A stretch of 64,000 nucleotides of DNA from Pantoea agglomerans (GTDB lineage Bacteria; Pseudomonadota; Gammaproteobacteria; Enterobacterales; Enterobacteriaceae). The translations under genes were made by a program, and so were the position numbers. The notes below the pieces were generated by a model. The model was not told the origin of the DNA. It saw only the letters and a list, made by a program, of their open reading frames with translations, and searched no databases. Numbering within the stretch: the stretch's first letter is position 1; each line of letters opens with the position of its first letter. Location of the stretch: NCBI RefSeq assembly GCF_021397715.1, contig NZ_CP090207.1:1550001-1614000 (forward strand). The letters are read 5' to 3'. Of the stretch, positions 46,416-55,349 are shown one piece after another.

Positions 46416-47390
46416 TTAAAGATCGAGGACCAGAACCGGCGTTCTGGATCGCGAGCAGCACAAGGTTATCTGCGTATTTTCCGCTTTCTCTTCGGCAGTC
46501 AGCACACAGTCGCGATGATCGGGAATACCGTCGATAACATCCGTAATGCAGGAGCCACAAATACCCTGTTCGCACGACAGCATAATATCGACGCGGGCGC
46601 TTAACAGGACTTCAGCAATTGTCTGATTCGGGCCAACTAAATAACGGCTGCCGGTTGAGCTGAGCTGAATATAAAATGGGTTATCGCTGGCGCTGTTATT
46701 CAGTGCCGCATTGCTGAACCGCTCAAAAGATAATTGTTGCGGCTGCCAGTGATGCTGCTGCATAAGATGTTGCAGGCGCTGAATAAAGCCATCCGGACCG
46801 CAGGCGATTATTCGCGTCTGTGGGTCAGGCTGTGATAAACAGGGCGGCGTGAGGTGACGCAGGGAGTCACTGGCGCTGCTGTAATGAAAATAAACCTGGT
46901 CGGCCAGTAAGGGCGCTGATAAGCGTGAAGCAAACGCGGCCTGTTGTGGCGCAGAAAGATAATAATGCAGCTCAAATTCAATACCTTGCCGGGCAATCTG
47001 TTCCGCCATGGTCAGCAGCGGCGTAATACCAATCCCGCCAGCAAACAGCAGATAGCGTCCCGCTTCGGGCAACGGAAAGTGATTACGCGGCGCTGAAATC
47101 GTCAGCTTATCGCCGGGCCGGAAATGATGATGAATATAATGTGAACCGCCGCTGGAACGTTCTGCCCGCCTGACGCAGATTTCATAATATTCGCCGCTGT
47201 GGGAGTAGCTGCAAAGGGAATACTGGCGCGGACCGATATCCGGAATAATCACGTCAATGTGCGCGCCGGGTAAATAAGCCGGTAACGCTTCGCCGTGCTG
47301 CGAAATAAGCTGCAGGGAAAGATTATCGACACCGTTAATATCGACAGATTTAATCGTGACAGGAATCAGTCCGGCATCTTTCATCGTCAT
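46416..47390 (-). CDS. PDR/VanB-type ferredoxin-NAD(P)H reductase
   Basis: This 324-residue electron-transfer protein has an N-terminal FMN domain (RQYSLCSYS), an NAD(P)H domain (LLFAGGIGITPLLTMAEQ) and a C-terminal 2Fe-2S ferredoxin (CEQGICGSC then DCVL, and a distal Cys in TLCC). Such reductases feed Rieske oxygenases. No Rieske oxygenase subunit is visible in this window, which is odd. It is the first gene of the leftward operon and divergent from the LysR gene. Confidence 0.88.
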   Translation of the reverse strand: MTMKDAGLIPVTIKSVDINGVDNLSLQLISQHGEALPAYLPGAHIDVIIPDIGPRQYSLCSYSHSGEYYEICVRRAERSSGGSHYIHHHFRPGDKLTISAPRNHFPLPEAGRYLLFAGGIGITPLLTMAEQIARQGIEFELHYYLSAPQQAAFASRLSAPLLADQVYFHYSSASDSLRHLTPPCLSQPDPQTRIIACGPDGFIQRLQHLMQQHHWQPQQLSFERFSNAALNNSASDNPFYIQLSSTGSRYLVGPNQTIAEVLLSARVDIMLSCEQGICGSCITDVIDGIPDHRDCVLTAEEKAENTQITLCCSRSRTPVLVLDL

Positions 47391-47602
47391 TTACCGTTTT
47401 TCATTAAGCTGGCCTGTATAAAAAGGACGAAAACGCACTCGCCGACTGACCTGAAGCGAAACAGCGGCTCGCTGCCCGGCATCTGCCTGTCCGGCGATGA
47501 AACAATCGTTCCCGTTGCAATGAAATCTACGTTATTGTGATAAAACTGTTGCGTCCAGCGCTTTGATTCGCACATCCCGTTGCATAAAAGAGAGCACTCG
47601 CT

Positions 47603-48526
47603 ATGTTCGCCTTCTCCCGATTTTTGCTCTATTTCACTGAAGTCGCCCGTCAGGGATCGTTTCGTAAGGCCTCCGAAACCCTGCATGTGGCGGCATCCTC
47701 CATCGACCGGCAGATCCTGCGGGTTGAGAAAGAGCTGGCGATGCCGCTGTTTGAGCGCCACCCCAGCGGCCTGCGGCTGACCGCCGCCGGTGAGCTGTTG
47801 TTGCACGCGGCAAATAACTGGAAAAAGGATTTTTCCCGGGTCTGCGAACAGCTTGACGATCTGCGTGGTCTGCGCCGCGGTCATGTGCGTATCGCCACCA
47901 TCGACGCCATTAATCGGCAGTTTTTCTCGTCGATGCTCAGGCAGGTGCATCTCGACTACCCGAATATCTCTTTCACCCTGACCACCATGAATAACGTCGA
48001 TATTCAGCAGGCGCTGATCTCAGGCGATGCTGATTTTGGCGTGATGCTCAATCCGCACACCTCACGTGAACTGCAGGTGCGGGCGTTTGCCGAAATTAAC
48101 CTTGGGATTGTGGTGCCGGGCGGACATCCGCTCGCCAGCAAAAGCGGGGTGCGATTTAATCAGTGCATGGATTATCCGTTTATCCTGCCTTCCGCGCCGC
48201 TGATGCTGGCGGAACCGGTGCAGGCGCTGATCAACATCCACGGTGGCAGCATCAGAGAAGTGGCGGTATCGAATAATATCCACATGATTCGCTCGCTGAT
48301 TAAAGAGAAGATCGGCATCGGCATTCTCTGCTGGCTCGATATCATGGATGAGGTGGAAAGCGACGAACTGCGGTTTGTTCCGCTGACCGATCCGCAGCTC
48401 AAAACCTTTACCCTGTCGCTGTGCGTCGCACCGGCCAGGCAGCTCTCGCTGGCGGCCTCAATGATGCTTAAACAGCTGGAAATGCTGTTCAGTCAGATCC
48501 AGACTCCAGGCCATCACCGATCCTGA
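47603..48526 (+). CDS. LysR-family transcriptional regulator
   Basis: This 307-residue protein has an N-terminal winged HTH (ARQGSFRKASETLHVAASSIDRQI, about residues 15-40) and a C-terminal effector-binding domain (HVRIATIDAINRQFF onward, with IVVPGGHPLA). It is divergent from the reductase operon and precedes the second binding-protein operon, so it is the likely regulator of both. The effector is unknown. The 212-bp gap to the reductase gene should hold both promoters. Confidence 0.88.
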   Translation: MFAFSRFLLYFTEVARQGSFRKASETLHVAASSIDRQILRVEKELAMPLFERHPSGLRLTAAGELLLHAANNWKKDFSRVCEQLDDLRGLRRGHVRIATIDAINRQFFSSMLRQVHLDYPNISFTLTTMNNVDIQQALISGDADFGVMLNPHTSRELQVRAFAEINLGIVVPGGHPLASKSGVRFNQCMDYPFILPSAPLMLAEPVQALINIHGGSIREVAVSNNIHMIRSLIKEKIGIGILCWLDIMDEVESDELRFVPLTDPQLKTFTLSLCVAPARQLSLAASMMLKQLEMLFSQIQTPGHHRS

Positions 48527-48735
48527 CTCTGCACCAGCATGGTGCTCTCTGCTCCTTAATGAATCAAAGGTTGCAGCGCGCCCGGCTCCGATCGCCGCGC
48601 CAGCCGCCATCCACGCCGATCCGCTGACCTGGCATCCTTTTTGTATAACTCAGTGTGAGTAGAAGCGGTCAGTGCAGGTAACTGCGCGGGACATTGCTCA
48701 GCCACCATTTCGCGGTTCATGTTGAACCGGTTGGG

Positions 48736-48758
48736 GGCTGAGCCGCATTGGCTCAGCC
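48736..48758 (+). promoter_or_regulatory. Stable hairpin in the leader of the second binding-protein operon
   Basis: GGCTGAGCC pairs perfectly with GGCTCAGCC around GCATT, ending 29 nt before the start codon at 48788. No T tract follows, so it could be an mRNA-stabilising or attenuating structure, or a dyad operator. I could not match the 261-bp leader to a known riboswitch. Confidence 0.4.
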
Positions 48759-48787
48759 TCTCTCCGGTGACGATTAGGAGAGGAGCA

Positions 48788-49777
48788 ATGAAGTTACTAT
48801 TCCGCATTCCCCTGTCTGGCTGCGTGCTGAGCACGCTGATTTCTGGCGCATTTGTCTTCCCGGTGGGTGCCGCAGAGAAAATCGCCTTGCTGACTTCCTG
48901 GTACGCCCAGGCTGAGCAGGGCGGCTACTATCAGGCGCAGGCGACCGGCATTTATCAGCGCTACGGGCTGGATGTCAGCATTCAGTCCGGCGGACCGCAG
49001 ATCAACGGTATGCAGTTGCTGTTATCAAAGCGGGCCGACGTGATCATCGGTTATGACCTGCAGTTACTGGAGGCGGTACAGCGCGGCTTTCAGGCGAAAG
49101 CCATTGCCGCCCCGTTCCAGTTCGATCCGCAGGGGCTACTGACCCACGCCTCCGTCACCTCCCTTGACGGCCTGAAAGACAAAACCATTCTGGTTTCCAG
49201 TTCCGGCCAATCCACCTGGTGGCCGTGGCTCAAGGCGCAGTATCAGCTCAGTGATGGGCAGGTACGTCCCTACACCTTCAATATTCAGCCGTTCATTGCC
49301 GATCAGAATGTGGCCCAGCAGGCTTACGTCAGCTCTGAGGTTTTCCAGGCACAGAAGGCCGGGGTGAAATCGAACTTCTTTCTTTTCTCCGAACACGGCT
49401 ATCCCCCTTACGGCGGCATTCTGATCACCCGGCCAGACCAGATCAGCAGCCGCAATGAGGCGATGGCGAAGTTTGTCCGTGCCTCAATGGAGGGCTGGGT
49501 GAGCTATCTGAACAACCCGGCACCGGGCAATGCGCTGATTAAAAAAGATAACCCGAAGATGACCGATGATTTGCTGGCCTGGGGCGTGACGCAAATCAAA
49601 CAGCACCATCTGATTGACGGCGGCGATGCCGCGACAGCCGGCTGGGGCACCATGACACAGGAGCGCTGGCAGAAAACCCGGGATTTCATGGTGAAAGCCA
49701 GCCTGCTGAAGGCGGATACCGACTGGAAACAGGCGTACACCACCGAGTTTGTTCAGCAGATGCAGGTTAAACCGTGA
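48788..49777 (+). CDS. ABC substrate-binding protein, NMT1/THI5-like (copy 2)
   Basis: This 329-residue periplasmic binding protein has a signal peptide ending near VGAAEK. It is a paralogue of the 42764-43747 protein, sharing the order WYAQAEQGGYYQAQ, GGPQINGMQLL, YGLDVSIQ and HGYPPYGG. No permease or ATPase follows, so it probably delivers ligand to the single permease/ATPase set of the facing operon. The start M at 48788 has GGAGAGGAG upstream; the longer frame is not used. Confidence 0.87.
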   Translation: MKLLFRIPLSGCVLSTLISGAFVFPVGAAEKIALLTSWYAQAEQGGYYQAQATGIYQRYGLDVSIQSGGPQINGMQLLLSKRADVIIGYDLQLLEAVQRGFQAKAIAAPFQFDPQGLLTHASVTSLDGLKDKTILVSSSGQSTWWPWLKAQYQLSDGQVRPYTFNIQPFIADQNVAQQAYVSSEVFQAQKAGVKSNFFLFSEHGYPPYGGILITRPDQISSRNEAMAKFVRASMEGWVSYLNNPAPGNALIKKDNPKMTDDLLAWGVTQIKQHHLIDGGDAATAGWGTMTQERWQKTRDFMVKASLLKADTDWKQAYTTEFVQQMQVKP

Positions 49778-49788
49778 GGAGTGATGCG

Positions 49789-51216
49789 ATGTCATCTCAG
49801 TCATTACTGATTAAAAATGCGCACGCCATTCTGACTGGCCTGCCGGGCGATCGGGCGCGCCAGGCCGGACCCGATATCCGCGTCCGTGAGGGCGTGATCG
49901 AAGCCATTGGCTCGCTGAGCGCCTTGCCGGACGAGCGGCTGATCGATGCCCGCGACTGCGTGGTCTATCCCGCCTGGGTCAATACCCATCACCACCTGTT
50001 TCAGTCATTGCTCAAAGGTGAGCCGCAGGGGCTGAACAAAAGCCTGACCGCCTGGCTGAGCGCGACGCCCTATCGCTTTCGCGCCACCTTTGACGAGCAG
50101 ACGTTCCGGCTGGCGGTGCGTATCGGCCTGATTGAGTTACTGCGGTCCGGCTGCGCCACGGTCGCCGATCATAACTATCTCTACTGGCCGGATATGCCGT
50201 TTGATCCCTCAGAGATTCTGTTCAGTGAAGGCGAGGCGCTGGGGATGCGCATTGTGCTGTGCCGCGGCGGCGCAACGCAGGGGCGGACCATTGAGCAGGA
50301 TCTGCCACAGGCGCTGCGCCCGGAGAATTTCGGCCACTACATGGCTGATATCGAACGGCTGGTGGCGCGCTACCACGATCCGCGACCAGCCTCGCTGCGG
50401 CGGGTGGTGATGGCTCCGACCACGCTATTGCATTCGGCTCCCGGCGCGCAGCTGCGCGAAATGGCCGGGCTGGCGCGCCAGCTCGGTATCCGGCTGCACA
50501 GTCATCTGTCGGAAACGGTGGATTATCTGGATACGGCGCGCGATCGCTTCAATATGACGCCGGTGCAGTTTTGCGCCGAACACGACTGGCTGGGTGATGA
50601 CGTCTGGTTTGCGCATCTGGTGAAGCTGTTGCCGCAGGAGATCACGCTGCTGGGTGACAGCCGGACCGGGATTGCGCACTGCCCGCAAAGTAATGGCCGT
50701 CTCGGCAGCGGCATTGCCGATCTGCTGGCGCTGGAGCAGGCGGGCGTCCCGGTTTCGCTGGGCGTGGACGGTGCAGCATCGAACGAAGCGGCAGATATGC
50801 AGAGTGAAGCCCATGCGGCCTGGCTGTTGCAGCGCGCCCGAAAAGGCATGTTTGCCACGCCACGCTATGACGGCGGAACGTTTGAAGGCGGCGGCGATGC
50901 GGCCACCATTGAAGATGTGGTGCGCTGGGGCAGCGCTGGCGGCGCGCAGATCCTCGGCCTGCAACAGAGCGGCACCGTGCAGGTCGGGATGCTGGCTGAT
51001 ATCGCCATTTACCGGCTGGACGACCCGCGCTACTTCGGCCTGCACGACATGGCGATTGGCCCGGTGGCCTGCGGCGGTCGGGCTTCACTCAGGGCACTGA
51101 TGATCAATGGCCGGGTGATTGTCGAAAACGATCACATCCCTGGCCTCGATCTCGACGCCATGCGCCATCAGGCAATGTCAGCCGTCCGCACCCTGCAACA
51201 GCGTGCCGCCGGTTAA
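49789..51216 (+). CDS. Amidohydrolase of the SsnA/8-oxoguanine-deaminase/atrazine-hydrolase type
   Basis: This 475-residue metal-dependent deaminase/chlorohydrolase has metal ligands in NTHHHLFQ, HSHLSET, the HCPQSN segment and SLGVDGAASNEAAD. Relatives deaminate 8-oxoguanine and other purines or hydrolyse s-triazines. GAGGAG precedes the ATG at 49789; a GTG 15 nt upstream overlaps the binding-protein stop and is less likely. It forms a unit with the preceding binding protein and the following oxygenase. Confidence 0.85.
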   Translation: MSSQSLLIKNAHAILTGLPGDRARQAGPDIRVREGVIEAIGSLSALPDERLIDARDCVVYPAWVNTHHHLFQSLLKGEPQGLNKSLTAWLSATPYRFRATFDEQTFRLAVRIGLIELLRSGCATVADHNYLYWPDMPFDPSEILFSEGEALGMRIVLCRGGATQGRTIEQDLPQALRPENFGHYMADIERLVARYHDPRPASLRRVVMAPTTLLHSAPGAQLREMAGLARQLGIRLHSHLSETVDYLDTARDRFNMTPVQFCAEHDWLGDDVWFAHLVKLLPQEITLLGDSRTGIAHCPQSNGRLGSGIADLLALEQAGVPVSLGVDGAASNEAADMQSEAHAAWLLQRARKGMFATPRYDGGTFEGGGDAATIEDVVRWGSAGGAQILGLQQSGTVQVGMLADIAIYRLDDPRYFGLHDMAIGPVACGGRASLRALMINGRVIVENDHIPGLDLDAMRHQAMSAVRTLQQRAAG

Positions 51217-51241
51217 CCCTCTTCTGTAAAGGAAAAAAATA

Positions 51242-52231
51242 ATGACACAATCAACCCAGACACAAGGCTACGCACTGCAGGAACTGGAAAAAGAAGCGGC
51301 GATGGGCGCAATGGGTGAAGAGACCTTTGCCCGCGAGGTCCGCTGCATCGACCTGTCAGATTTTGAACAGCGTAAACCTGAGATTGCCGATGAACTGTGG
51401 CAGGCCGCGGTGGAGATCGGTTTCTTCCAGGTCAGCAATCACGGTATCGCTCTCGACGATATCCGTCAGGCGTTCAGCATGACGGAAGATTTCTTCTCAC
51501 TGCCGGATGCGGTCAAAGCCCGCTATCCGCTGGCGCGTAACGCCGGCTGGGAAAATAAGTCGCAGGTCCGTCCTTCGACCAAAACCCCGGATCAGAAGGA
51601 GTCCTATCAGATTACCCGTCCCTTAATGGATTCGCTGTGGCCGACCGAGCAGGAGTTGCCCGCCTTTAAGCAGACCATGCTGAGCTTCGAATCACAGTGC
51701 TGGCAACTGGGGATGAAATTGCTCTCCTGCTTTGCACTCAAGCTCGGTTTTCCTGAGCACTTCTTCGAGCAGGCGCACAATCCCGATCGGAACACCTACC
51801 AGAGCACGCTGCGGATGCTGCACTACTATGCGACCGAACAGTCGGAGCAGGGAATGTGGCGTGCCGGTGCGCATACCGATTTCGACTGCCTGACGCTGCT
51901 GTTCCAGCGCCCCGGTCAGGGCGGCCTGCAGGTGTGCCCTGGCAAGGATCGCGAAAGCCAGCAGTGGACCAGTATTGAACCGCGTGAAGAGGTGATCACC
52001 TGCAATATTGGCGACATGCTGATGCGCTGGAGTGACGACCAGCTGCCGTCAAACTTCCATCGGGTGAGAAGCCCGCTGCCAGGAGAATATCAGGGCGCGC
52101 GCTATAGCCTGGCGTTCTTCTGTCAGGCGAATAAAGATGTCGAGATCCTCGGCCCGCAGGCGAAGTATCCGGCGATCAGCGCTGAAGATTATCTGCAACA
52201 GCGTATCCAGGCGAACTTTGCCAAAGGGTAA
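51242..52231 (+). CDS. 2-oxoglutarate/Fe(II) oxygenase, isopenicillin-N-synthase-like
   Basis: This 329-residue protein has an N-terminal DIOX_N segment (FFQVSNHGIALDDI) and a 2OG-Fe(II) domain with the facial triad His211, Asp213 (GAHTDFD) and His273 (NFHRVRS). Arg287 (GARYSLAFF) is placed for 2-oxoglutarate. It should hydroxylate or dealkylate a pathway intermediate. AAAGG lies before the ATG. A strong terminator closes the operon. Confidence 0.87.
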   Translation: MTQSTQTQGYALQELEKEAAMGAMGEETFAREVRCIDLSDFEQRKPEIADELWQAAVEIGFFQVSNHGIALDDIRQAFSMTEDFFSLPDAVKARYPLARNAGWENKSQVRPSTKTPDQKESYQITRPLMDSLWPTEQELPAFKQTMLSFESQCWQLGMKLLSCFALKLGFPEHFFEQAHNPDRNTYQSTLRMLHYYATEQSEQGMWRAGAHTDFDCLTLLFQRPGQGGLQVCPGKDRESQQWTSIEPREEVITCNIGDMLMRWSDDQLPSNFHRVRSPLPGEYQGARYSLAFFCQANKDVEILGPQAKYPAISAEDYLQQRIQANFAKG

Positions 52232-52243
52232 AGCGAAATAGCA

Positions 52244-52282
52244 GCAAAAAGCCCGCTCAGGTTTCCCTGAGCGGGCTTTTTT
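52244..52282 (+). terminator. Strong rho-independent terminator (copy 1 of an identical pair)
   Basis: AAAGCCCGCTCAGG pairs with CCTGAGCGGGCTTT around TTTC and runs into T. The 35 bases 52244-52278 recur exactly at 55707-55741. Confidence 0.95.
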
Positions 52283-52668
52283 AAAAACTTCGCTTCATCG
52301 CTGATCGTGCCACGAGGTTCTCTGCAAAAGACGGGTATCCAGAACAAGCATCTAAAAGTCGGCTCGAAGCGAGAGGGTGTCCAAAGAGCTCTGACGGTCT
52401 GCTCTGTGCCAGAAGCGGACGCTGCTAACTTCATGTTAAGTTGATGTGCGGGAAGCAGGTCACCTCGAACAGTCCACAGCGCAAGATGTCTCTTTGCTTC
52501 CGGATCGGTTCTCTTGTGTGACTTGCTTAAGGTTGACCACGGTTCTCTTTGGCAAACGATTGAAAGCCTGAGGCTCAGATAACATAAAAAGCAATAGGCA
52601 GAAACAATTAAAATATTGGCTGTTTTTGCCGATAGTTCCAGGTAAATTAATTCCGGGTTTCTATTATA
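52283..52668. other. 386-bp intergenic region, no supported gene
   Basis: Between the terminator and the first lipoprotein no open frame with a ribosome site is seen. A stretch near 52405-52430 (CTCTGTGCCAGAAGCGGAC) resembles decayed intergenic sequence; a related phrase occurs near 53730 (GTGTGCCAAAAACGGA). The last ~100 bp are AT-rich and probably hold the promoter of the lipoprotein pair. Confidence 0.5.
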
Positions 52669-53208
52669 ATGAAAAAATATTTATCATTTACTATCCTGAG
52701 TATCTCTTTATTAAGTGGCTGCTCAGCCTTTAATTATTCCGCGCCGCTTTATAAAGACCCCGTCGGTGAAAAAAGCAATCTGGCTCGAATCCGTTTTGTT
52801 GGGAATGTAACCGGCACATCGATATCGACTAAAGAGAACAGAGAATATCAACAGTTAGTGCCGCATACTTCATTTGGTCATTATAATGACACCCGAGATA
52901 TTGGTATGCCTAAGATAAGTTATCGCCAGAATGATTATAAGAATTATTATTTTGAAGTATATGCAAAACCAGGTCAGGCTATTTTCCATATTCTTACAGA
53001 CAATACCGATCAGGGAAGCTGCTCAATGTCAGCGTTAGTTAATCTTGAGGCTGGAAAAGATTACGACGTGAATTTTGATGCACATGAACAGTTTACTAAA
53101 TGTGTTTTCCACTTTAGTGAAATTGTAACCGATCCAGCTACAGGAGTGAAAATCCTTAAAGCTAAACCGTTTAAGAAAGAGGATTACTTTGCGACCAAAT
53201 TCAATTAA
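52669..53208 (+). CDS. Predicted lipoprotein of unknown function
   Basis: This 179-residue protein has a lipoprotein signal MKKYLSFTILSISLLSGC (lipobox LSGC, Cys18). The mature part contains RIRFVGNVTGTSI and two further cysteines, one in GSCSMSALVNLEAGKDYD and one in FTKCVFHF, which could form a disulfide. I do not recognise the family. Low GC relative to the backbone suggests acquisition. The next lipoprotein gene overlaps it by 20 bp. Confidence 0.72.
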   Translation: MKKYLSFTILSISLLSGCSAFNYSAPLYKDPVGEKSNLARIRFVGNVTGTSISTKENREYQQLVPHTSFGHYNDTRDIGMPKISYRQNDYKNYYFEVYAKPGQAIFHILTDNTDQGSCSMSALVNLEAGKDYDVNFDAHEQFTKCVFHFSEIVTDPATGVKILKAKPFKKEDYFATKFN

Positions 53209-53596
53209 ATTAATCATTTATACTTTAATGTTGGCTTTACCTTTCGTGCAGGGCTGTATGTCTGGAGGCGTGCGCTCACATAATCTTCCGGAGACATTTT
53301 CTGAAAAAAAACCTCTTAGCAGTTGGTTAATTGCTGGAAAAACAACTAAACGGGAAGTCCTGAACCGTTTTGGGCCACCCAATTTTCCTGAAAACTTCAG
53401 TGAAGCCCTGAGCTGGCGCTATATCTGGAGTCAACAAAGCAGACTCGTAATAGTTCCGCTTTCGCCGAAAATACTCGGTCATGAACAAATTCTTACTTTA
53501 TCTTTTACCGAGGATGGTCATCTGATTAATTATAAACTTGATGAGCAGAGTCCTCACCTTCAAAAAGGTGATGATCCTAAAGGGGTATTTTTTTAA
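53189..53596 (+). CDS. Predicted small lipoprotein with BamE/SmpA-like motif
   Basis: This 135-residue protein uses a TTG start at 53189, with AGAGGA upstream. That start gives a proper signal (basic MRPNSIK, hydrophobic core, VQGC lipobox); the later ATG at 53228 would cut the signal short. AGKTTKREVLNRFGPPNF matches the G-x-x-x-x-EV-x-x-x-GPP turn seen in BamE/OmlA-like domains. It overlaps the previous lipoprotein gene by 20 bp, so they are probably one unit. Function unknown. Confidence 0.65.
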   Translation: MRPNSIKLIIYTLMLALPFVQGCMSGGVRSHNLPETFSEKKPLSSWLIAGKTTKREVLNRFGPPNFPENFSEALSWRYIWSQQSRLVIVPLSPKILGHEQILTLSFTEDGHLINYKLDEQSPHLQKGDDPKGVFF

Positions 53597-53841
53597 ACAC
53601 CCCAACCAGAGGCGTCTCCATCATAGCAATTGACCTGCTACCCTCTACTTGATACAACGCGGACTTACTGATGTCCGCTTTTCGCTCACAGCGGACCTTC
53701 CGATTCGTTAGCTCAACCGCTGTGTGCCAAAAACGGAGATTTAAGCGTTCAGGGAACACTAATCCCCTGGGGATTTTCCATCGTTTTATAGAGTCTCAAG
53801 CAATAATTTACATTTCATATTTTGTAATTTTTTGAATATTG

Positions 53842-55092
53842 TCATGAGGAGCTCGTGGCTTTTTTCGAATTCACCTGTGAACAATTGTCGAGCTGTCTAA
53901 TCGCAGGGACCAGGCAGGTGCCTAAAGTTGCTATGACTACTGCTATCGCTGAAACCAGAAGCACATTACTCCTGCCATAATGAATTGCCAGCGGCCCAGC
54001 GACCAGTTCACCTAAGGGAATGGCCACAAACGAACCTACAGCGTCATAGGCGTACACGCGAGCCAATTTTTCCTGAGGAATATGAGTTTGTAGTGAATGA
54101 GCCCATGAGACTCCGAATAGACCGAACGTTGCACCAGCAATAAAAAAAGCTGCAATAAGCCACGTTGCAGAAGCAGGTTGACTAAGCATAAAAATTGGCA
54201 GTGAGCATAGTGATACTAGCATTGCACCAATAAAAAGATCGCGTCGTGGACGCCATCTTAGGGCGAAGAATGAACCTGTCATAAGGCCAACGCTTTGCGC
54301 AGCAACCATAATTCCCCAATTAGCTCGCCCAAAAGAAGCATCAGCAATCACAGGGCCAAGTACCATCATGACGCCACTAAATGCTGCATTGATAATGGTG
54401 AATTGGACCACAATTGCCCATACCCAGGCTCGGCTTGTGAATTCTTCCCATCCTTCTTTTAAGTCCTGCAGGATATTACCTGATGGTGGGCATGCTTTGA
54501 TTGATGTAATACGAATTAAGAAATAAAGCGGTGCAGAGGCTGCAAAACCTATCGCATCAATTGCCAGTCCCCAACCGGGTCCGACAGAACTGATTAGCAT
54601 CCCACCAAGCGAAGTGCCGATAATCGTACCGCCATAAATACCAAGCTGAATTAATGCATTCGCTGCTCGCAAATTCTGCACTGGAACAGTTTGAGGGACT
54701 AGCGCTGAGGATGCAGGTAACGCGATGCCAGCTGCTGCTCCATTCAAAGTTCCAAGTAATGCCAGACTCATCACAGTTGCTGAACCGTCCAACACAGACC
54801 ATGCGACAATAGCTTGTGAAACTGCCGCAATAACAGAAGAGGATACCAATACCTGGTTACGAGAGTAGCGGTCCGCTAATACGCCCCCGATCAACAAGAA
54901 TAAAACGTTAAAAATTGAGCGGGACGCAACAACGAGACCTAAATCAGATACCGATCCGCCAATATCAAGCACTGCGAACGCTAATGCAATCGGTGCAATA
55001 CCATTGCCCAAAACGGTAAGAAGGCGAGCAGCAAACAGATAACGAAAAGGACTGAAGTGAAAAACGCTAACTTTTTTAGTAAATGTTTTCAT
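53842..55092 (-). CDS. MFS transporter
   Basis: This 416-residue inner-membrane protein has about 12 helices. The A-motif-like GGVLADRYSRNQVLV lies between helices 2 and 3 (about residues 69-83), and the second half contains a degenerate version, RWRPRRDLFIG. It belongs to the MFS group of drug or macrolide exporters (MFS_3/enterobactin-exporter-like). The substrate is unknown. The ribosome site is weak. It is flanked by decayed sequence and mobile-element traces. Confidence 0.82.
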   Translation of the reverse strand: MKTFTKKVSVFHFSPFRYLFAARLLTVLGNGIAPIALAFAVLDIGGSVSDLGLVVASRSIFNVLFLLIGGVLADRYSRNQVLVSSSVIAAVSQAIVAWSVLDGSATVMSLALLGTLNGAAAGIALPASSALVPQTVPVQNLRAANALIQLGIYGGTIIGTSLGGMLISSVGPGWGLAIDAIGFAASAPLYFLIRITSIKACPPSGNILQDLKEGWEEFTSRAWVWAIVVQFTIINAAFSGVMMVLGPVIADASFGRANWGIMVAAQSVGLMTGSFFALRWRPRRDLFIGAMLVSLCSLPIFMLSQPASATWLIAAFFIAGATFGLFGVSWAHSLQTHIPQEKLARVYAYDAVGSFVAIPLGELVAGPLAIHYGRSNVLLVSAIAVVIATLGTCLVPAIRQLDNCSQVNSKKATSSS

Positions 55093-55214
55093 TGTAAAAA
55101 TGGCTTCTGGATAAGAGGATTTATTTTAGAACGCCTGTCTTTTGCTAATACTTTAGCATGATCTGAGAGTTACACTGCATTATGTCGTTTAGGTAAGCAG
55201 AGAAATAACTTCCG

Positions 55215-55242
55215 CTCCTCACTCCTCACTCCTCACTCCTCA
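55215..55242. repeat. Tandem repeat, four copies of CTCCTCA
   Basis: Four perfect head-to-tail copies of the 7-mer CTCCTCA lie 120 bp upstream of the MFS gene start and before the ArdC-like remnant. Perfect short repeats like this can change copy number by slippage. The surrounding stretch (55093-55345) holds no gene that I can support. Confidence 0.8.
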
Positions 55243-55349
55243 TGGATATTGGCCTGTATGTCAGTCCGCCTCGTGCCAGGAGCTGACTTCGCGAACATCA
55301 CGACACGTTAATGAAAGATATCTAAAATCACGTAGCCGGGTTTTACGGG

